Source: F1-120-MAGs238 sp964484185 (GTDB lineage Bacteria > Planctomycetota > Phycisphaerae > Phycisphaerales > UBA1924). Taken from it: a stretch of 41,156 nt of DNA. Below are positions 37,844-41,156 of the stretch, in pieces. Where the stretch lies: positions 1-41,156 of the forward strand of contig CAZAEQ010000038.1 of the NCBI GenBank assembly GCA_964484185.1, in the 5' to 3' direction. A program made the translations under genes and the position numbers. The notes beneath the pieces are model-generated. The model was given only the letters and a program-made list of their open reading frames with translations. It ran no database searches and was not told where the DNA came from. The number at the start of each line of letters is the position of its first letter. The first letter of the stretch is position 1.

Positions 37844-40813
37844 TCAGGAATTGCAGCCGATGCTGAAGGCGTCGACAAAGTCAAGGTAGTCGAAGAAATC
37901 GATGCTGCCATCGGCATTAAAATCAGCCATTGGATCCTGATTTGAGAATGCGTCGACAAAGTCGAGGTAGTCGAAGAAGTCGACGCCGCCATCGTTGTTG
38001 AAGTCTGCGGGACACTGACCGGGGGTGATGATCTGAAGGCTGGCGGAGTTCATCGGCTCATACTCACCGTCACCATCAAGGTCTGCTTCAAGCAGGATGG
38101 TGTAGAAGCCCATGGGGTCGTCCATCGTTGGATTGATAGAGATGCTGTGCTGGATTTCGCCGCCACCGCCGATTGTAAGAGTGCCGAGCCACGGTTCGCC
38201 TGGAGGGAGTCCATTGAGTGAGAGCACGCGCTGGTCTGGTTCCATATCTGGACCAATGCCGCGAATACGGGCTCTGGCTGTGAGAGGAGTTGGTGAGTTG
38301 TTTGCCGCACCAAAGCGCATTTCGAACTGCGATCCAACTTTTGTGGCAAAGGAACCCAGGCCGATGTTGCCATTCAACAGGTGGAAGCAGAGATTGCGAT
38401 AGTCTCTGACCACGCCTTGCGAGTTACGCATAGTGGTTCCGGTTGTCGGGAACTGGCCCCACATTTCGTACGCGCCGGTGATGCCGACAGCGGTCATGCC
38501 AGCGGGACGGCCAATAGTCAGCGGAATTGACTGCGTGCTGAATGGAATGATTGCTGGAGGCGCCGGATAAGCGAAGCTGGTTGGACCCCAGATGGTGCTG
38601 CCAAGGTTGCCAGGAGATAGCGGGTTGAACCAGTAGTCCGCAGGTGAGAAAGTCGGGCCGCCGTAGTTTGCGATCAGCGCGGTTCCGTTCACTGTGTTGA
38701 TGTTTGGATAGCAGAATGCCAGTACCGGCGGCACGAAAACCCATTGCTTGCACTTGCCGGAGGCTCCTGCGTTATAGAGATTGGCAGCCTCAACGGGAGT
38801 GAGGACTCGCTTGAAGAATTCAACTTCATCGATTCGGCCGTTGAAGAAAGCACTCACAGATCCGGCGGCGGCAACGTGGAAGGAGTTATTGCTATTCAGG
38901 TTGTAACCGTTGAACGGGACGCTGCTGGCTTGTGTGACCAGCACGCCGTTGAGATAGAACTTGACGCCCAATGGATCATTGCGGCGAACGGTCACGACAA
39001 GGTGTGACCATGTGTTCACCGGCAGATTCACTGCTGAAGGAATAATGACTGGCGCGCCGCCGGTTCCAAATCGAGCGAAGACATTGCCGCCTGGAGCCAT
39101 GGCGAACCCGTAGCCGCGATACGTGGCGCCCACAAGAACTGCCTTTTCCGCAATGACCTGCGTGACTGCCGAAGTGGTTGGATTGACCCATGCGTCAATA
39201 GAGAGGTCGCCAAATCCAGGCTGAATTCCAGCGTACGTTGGGACTCGTGTGAAGTGACCAGAACCAGCCGAGTAACCCGCTGCGGCCGAGACAGCTCCGG
39301 GGGCACCGGGGATCGCCAGCGCACTGTGGAAGCCGTTGTTGCCACCGGCGATGTTTGTTGCAATGCCTCCGGCAGCTTCGTCCATCGGCAGCCAAAGCGT
39401 CATGTTCGCTGGCGGAGCGAGACAGCCTTTTGACAAGCACAATACGCTGCTTTCAGTCAGTGTCGGGATTGTGTTAAACTGCAGCGCGAATGGCTGCTGC
39501 ATTTGAGTCGCCATAAGCGGAACGTTGAGGACCTGGTTGTGGGTCGTGGGCGAAATCTGAAGTGGAGCCTCATTACAACCAGTGCGCCCTGCTGGCCCAG
39601 CCTTGGCGTAATAGAAGTTGGTCTGCTGACCACCGGGAACTGGTGGAACAGCAGGCGCTCCAAACGCAGAGAGAGAATTGCCTACCAGCATGATGCCGCC
39701 GTCGGCTGAAGGAATGGCTTCTTCCCATCCGTCAGCGAGCGTGCCACCATCGCGATTGCCAAACATCGGAGCGCCGGTAGCAAAGACCTTCAGGTACGCC
39801 GCGTCTCCGCCCCCGAATCCGCCAGCGACTGAACCAGAGATCACAGCCTCGCCCGCCGGTGTGTAGCGAATCGACTGTGCCGAAAGAAACGTCGGATAGA
39901 ACTTTGTGTTCATGCCGATGAGGTTGCCATTGCCATCGAAGTTAGTGATGAAGGAACCGGTTGTGTTGGCGGCACCTGTCATGACATAGACCGGACCGGT
40001 AGCAGTGAATCGAATGTCCATTCCTTCCGCTGCCCAGTCGCCGGCGACGACTGGATTAGGACCGTAGGTCTTCGCCCAGAGGGGTTGCGCGGTGCAACGA
40101 ACTCGAAGTGCGAGGGGCTCGCGCGGGGCCGCGTCACCATTGCGAACGAAACCAACTATGGTGTTGGTGCCATCGTTGTTCACGCGGATGTCGTTGAAAC
40201 TCATGAATGTCTGCGGACCGTAATCAGTGCGACGGTAATAGAGGCCGCATGTCTGATTGCCAAACAGATCGGTCTCGATGTAGACGCCAGCCATTTGAGC
40301 TTGTGCGGCACCAAAGGCACGACCGATGAGAACGTAGCCGGTGGCGGTTTGACGAACAACCGTGCCGCCAAAGCCGCTGAATGCTGAGCCTGCATATGCC
40401 TTAGACCACATGAAGTTTCCTGCCGCATCGACCTTCAAGAGAAGAATGCCGTGAGGTGCGCCCGCGACTGAATTGGTTTCACCGGCGATGATGTAGCCGC
40501 CATCGGAAGTATTTTGAACACACTGTGCAGTATTTGAGGTGTTTGGAATGGTGTACACCCGCTGCCATTGCTGGGCACCGTACTGATCGACTTTGAGGAG
40601 GACAATTCCTGAGTTAGATGTGGGAACTGAGCGACGGTTGCCGACCAGGATGTAGCCACCATCCGCAGTCCGCTCAACGCTGGTTGCCTTTTCGTCATTT
40701 GGGGTCCAGTTGACGTACTGGAACATCGTTTGCGCACTGGACAGACTCGCCGCACCGGCAATGAGCGAGATGCAGGCGACTGATCGAAGCGACGACACGA
40801 GCGGGATCTTCAT
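37844..40813 (-). CDS. Secreted protein: beta-propeller-like repeats, LamG domain, dockerin doublet
   Basis: A 989-residue exported protein. ATG 40813 has AAGGAG nine bases upstream and a signal peptide (LRSVACISLIAGAASLSSAQ). Residues about 35-400 carry repeats of the form TADGGYILVGNRxSVPxSxSGIVLLKVDQYG and TSDGGYIIAGETNS, a propeller-like set. Residues about 475-690 match a LamG/concanavalin-like lectin domain (LWLPMDEAAGG, FGDLSIDAWVNPTTSA, WSHLVVTVRRNDP, FYLNGVLV, GRIDEVEFFKRVLTPVEAANLYNAG). A further beta-rich region precedes two dockerin loops, DFNNDGGVDFFDYLDFVDAF and DFNADGSIDFFDYLDFVDAF, ending in IGCNS: two residues follow the usual terminal Gly-Cys. Carbohydrate or surface binding is inferred from LamG. 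Confidence 0.88.
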   Translation of the reverse strand: MKIPLVSSLRSVACISLIAGAASLSSAQTMFQYVNWTPNDEKATSVERTADGGYILVGNRRSVPTSNSGIVLLKVDQYGAQQWQRVYTIPNTSNTAQCVQNTSDGGYIIAGETNSVAGAPHGILLLKVDAAGNFMWSKAYAGSAFSGFGGTVVRQTATGYVLIGRAFGAAQAQMAGVYIETDLFGNQTCGLYYRRTDYGPQTFMSFNDIRVNNDGTNTIVGFVRNGDAAPREPLALRVRCTAQPLWAKTYGPNPVVAGDWAAEGMDIRFTATGPVYVMTGAANTTGSFITNFDGNGNLIGMNTKFYPTFLSAQSIRYTPAGEAVISGSVAGGFGGGDAAYLKVFATGAPMFGNRDGGTLADGWEEAIPSADGGIMLVGNSLSAFGAPAVPPVPGGQQTNFYYAKAGPAGRTGCNEAPLQISPTTHNQVLNVPLMATQMQQPFALQFNTIPTLTESSVLCLSKGCLAPPANMTLWLPMDEAAGGIATNIAGGNNGFHSALAIPGAPGAVSAAAGYSAGSGHFTRVPTYAGIQPGFGDLSIDAWVNPTTSAVTQVIAEKAVLVGATYRGYGFAMAPGGNVFARFGTGGAPVIIPSAVNLPVNTWSHLVVTVRRNDPLGVKFYLNGVLVTQASSVPFNGYNLNSNNSFHVAAAGSVSAFFNGRIDEVEFFKRVLTPVEAANLYNAGASGKCKQWVFVPPVLAFCYPNINTVNGTALIANYGGPTFSPADYWFNPLSPGNLGSTIWGPTSFAYPAPPAIIPFSTQSIPLTIGRPAGMTAVGITGAYEMWGQFPTTGTTMRNSQGVVRDYRNLCFHLLNGNIGLGSFATKVGSQFEMRFGAANNSPTPLTARARIRGIGPDMEPDQRVLSLNGLPPGEPWLGTLTIGGGGEIQHSISINPTMDDPMGFYTILLEADLDGDGEYEPMNSASLQIITPGQCPADFNNDGGVDFFDYLDFVDAFSNQDPMADFNADGSIDFFDYLDFVDAFSIGCNS

Positions 40814-40922
40814 GTTTCAATACTCCTTGAGGACAGGTCGGTCTGGAGGACGTCCAGATATGCGACCGGTAACATCGCAACGGCAGAAGTTCACCTTACT
40901 CACGCGCATTCGATGGAAATTC

Positions 40923-40960
40923 AAAAAGAAAGAGTCCCACCCGCGAAAGGGTGGGACTCT
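40923..40960 (-). terminator. Terminator of the gene at 40999
   Basis: On the minus strand AGAGTCCCACCC, loop TTTCGC, GGGTGGGACTCT, then TTCTTTTTG. It begins 38 bases past the stop codon at 40999. The 109 bases between this and the start of the LamG gene hold only the presumed promoter region of that gene. Confidence 0.87.
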
Positions 40961-40998
40961 GGTGGTTTAGACTATTCCAAACTCAACCTGTCAAACGA

Positions 40999-41156
40999 TC
41001 AGGGGCAGCCGACAGAGAACGCATCGACGAAGTCGAGGTAATCGAAGAAGTCAATGACGGTGTCGCCATTGAAGTCGGCGGAGGGGTCGTTGGCTGAGAA
41101 GGCATCGACGAAGTCGAGGTAGTCGAAGAAGTCAACAACGCCGTCGCCGTTGAAGT
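40999..41156 (-). CDS. C-terminal end of another dockerin-doublet protein, rest outside window
   Basis: The reverse strand from the window edge reads DFNGDGVVDFFDYLDFVDAF, then a spacer SANDPSA, then DFNGDTVIDFFDYLDFVDAF and SVGCP before TGA at 41001-40999. Both loops keep the Asp, Asn and Gly positions of calcium-binding dockerin loops. One residue (Pro) follows the Gly-Cys end. The upstream part, which would show the main domain and signal peptide, is not in the window. A clear terminator lies 38 bases downstream. This is the fourth protein with a dockerin doublet on this strand in the window and the fifth in total. Confidence 0.85.
   Translation of the reverse strand, partial: FNGDGVVDFFDYLDFVDAFSANDPSADFNGDTVIDFFDYLDFVDAFSVGCP

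Noticed and set aside
1..41156. CRISPR array, rRNA or tRNA genes
   Set aside because: No regularly spaced identical repeats and no cloverleaf or rRNA-like segment was seen in the intergenic gaps by eye; a tRNA or Rfam scan was not possible.
34397..41156. Cellulosome-type gene cluster
   Set aside because: The dockerin-like doublets recall cellulosomes, but there is no cohesin, scaffoldin or obvious cellulase, and the Gly-Cys ends point to a different anchoring system.

Overview
The window looks like chromosomal DNA of a Planctomycetota bacterium, most likely of the Phycisphaerae. The main reasons are secreted proteins ending in a paired dockerin-like motif (DFFDYLDFVDAFS type), several long-bodied pseudopilins with H-X9-DG-like tails, small membrane proteins with C-terminal zinc ribbons, a rhomboid protease and a futalosine-pathway MqnC. 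The taxonomic call rests on family resemblance only; there is no rRNA or tRNA in the window.

Layout. 1-6.6 kb holds housekeeping genes: a truncated DUF418 membrane protein, mqnC (menaquinone), efp, aroK, trpF, a rhomboid protease and citrate synthase. 6.6-16.5 kb is dominated by envelope and surface genes (a propeller-like dockerin protein, an OsmC protein, a YdjY-type lipoprotein, three pseudopilins, a second dockerin protein). It also contains a small winged-helix-like protein gene with a predicted leaderless promoter and several palindromic repeat clusters. 16.6-24.1 kb holds purQ, a cytoplasmic GH20 hexosaminidase next to murQ (cell-wall recycling), a type II isocitrate dehydrogenase, a DinB protein and a lipoprotein amidase. 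24.1-28.9 kb carries four small membrane proteins (three with zinc ribbons), a lipoprotein, an M29 aminopeptidase, and a RAYT transposase enclosed by two inverted copies of a three-palindrome repeat, next to what looks like the surviving 3' end of a broken gene. 28.9-34.4 kb has enolase, a PhoU-like protein, CinA, a fourth pseudopilin and a nucleotide-sugar epimerase. 34.4-41.2 kb is a same-strand run of secreted proteins: an NxxGxxAF-type repeat protein, a collagen/beta-helix protein, a LamG protein and the tail of another; three of these four end in dockerin doublets.

Two larger-scale signals stand out. First, the + strand is C-rich on the left and G-rich from about 14.4 kb onward, whichever strand the genes are on. 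That polarity change is what a replication origin gives, and an AT-rich gap at 15.27-15.46 kb carries a DnaA-box-like sequence. Second, intergenic spaces hold at least five unrelated palindromic repeat types, one of them physically tied to its RAYT gene.

Functionally, citrate synthase, isocitrate dehydrogenase and enolase are central carbon metabolism; mqnC, aroK, trpF and purQ are biosynthetic; GH20, MurQ and the amidase point to peptidoglycan turnover; the dockerin, collagen-like and pseudopilin proteins point to a large cell-surface repertoire whose anchoring partner is not in the window.
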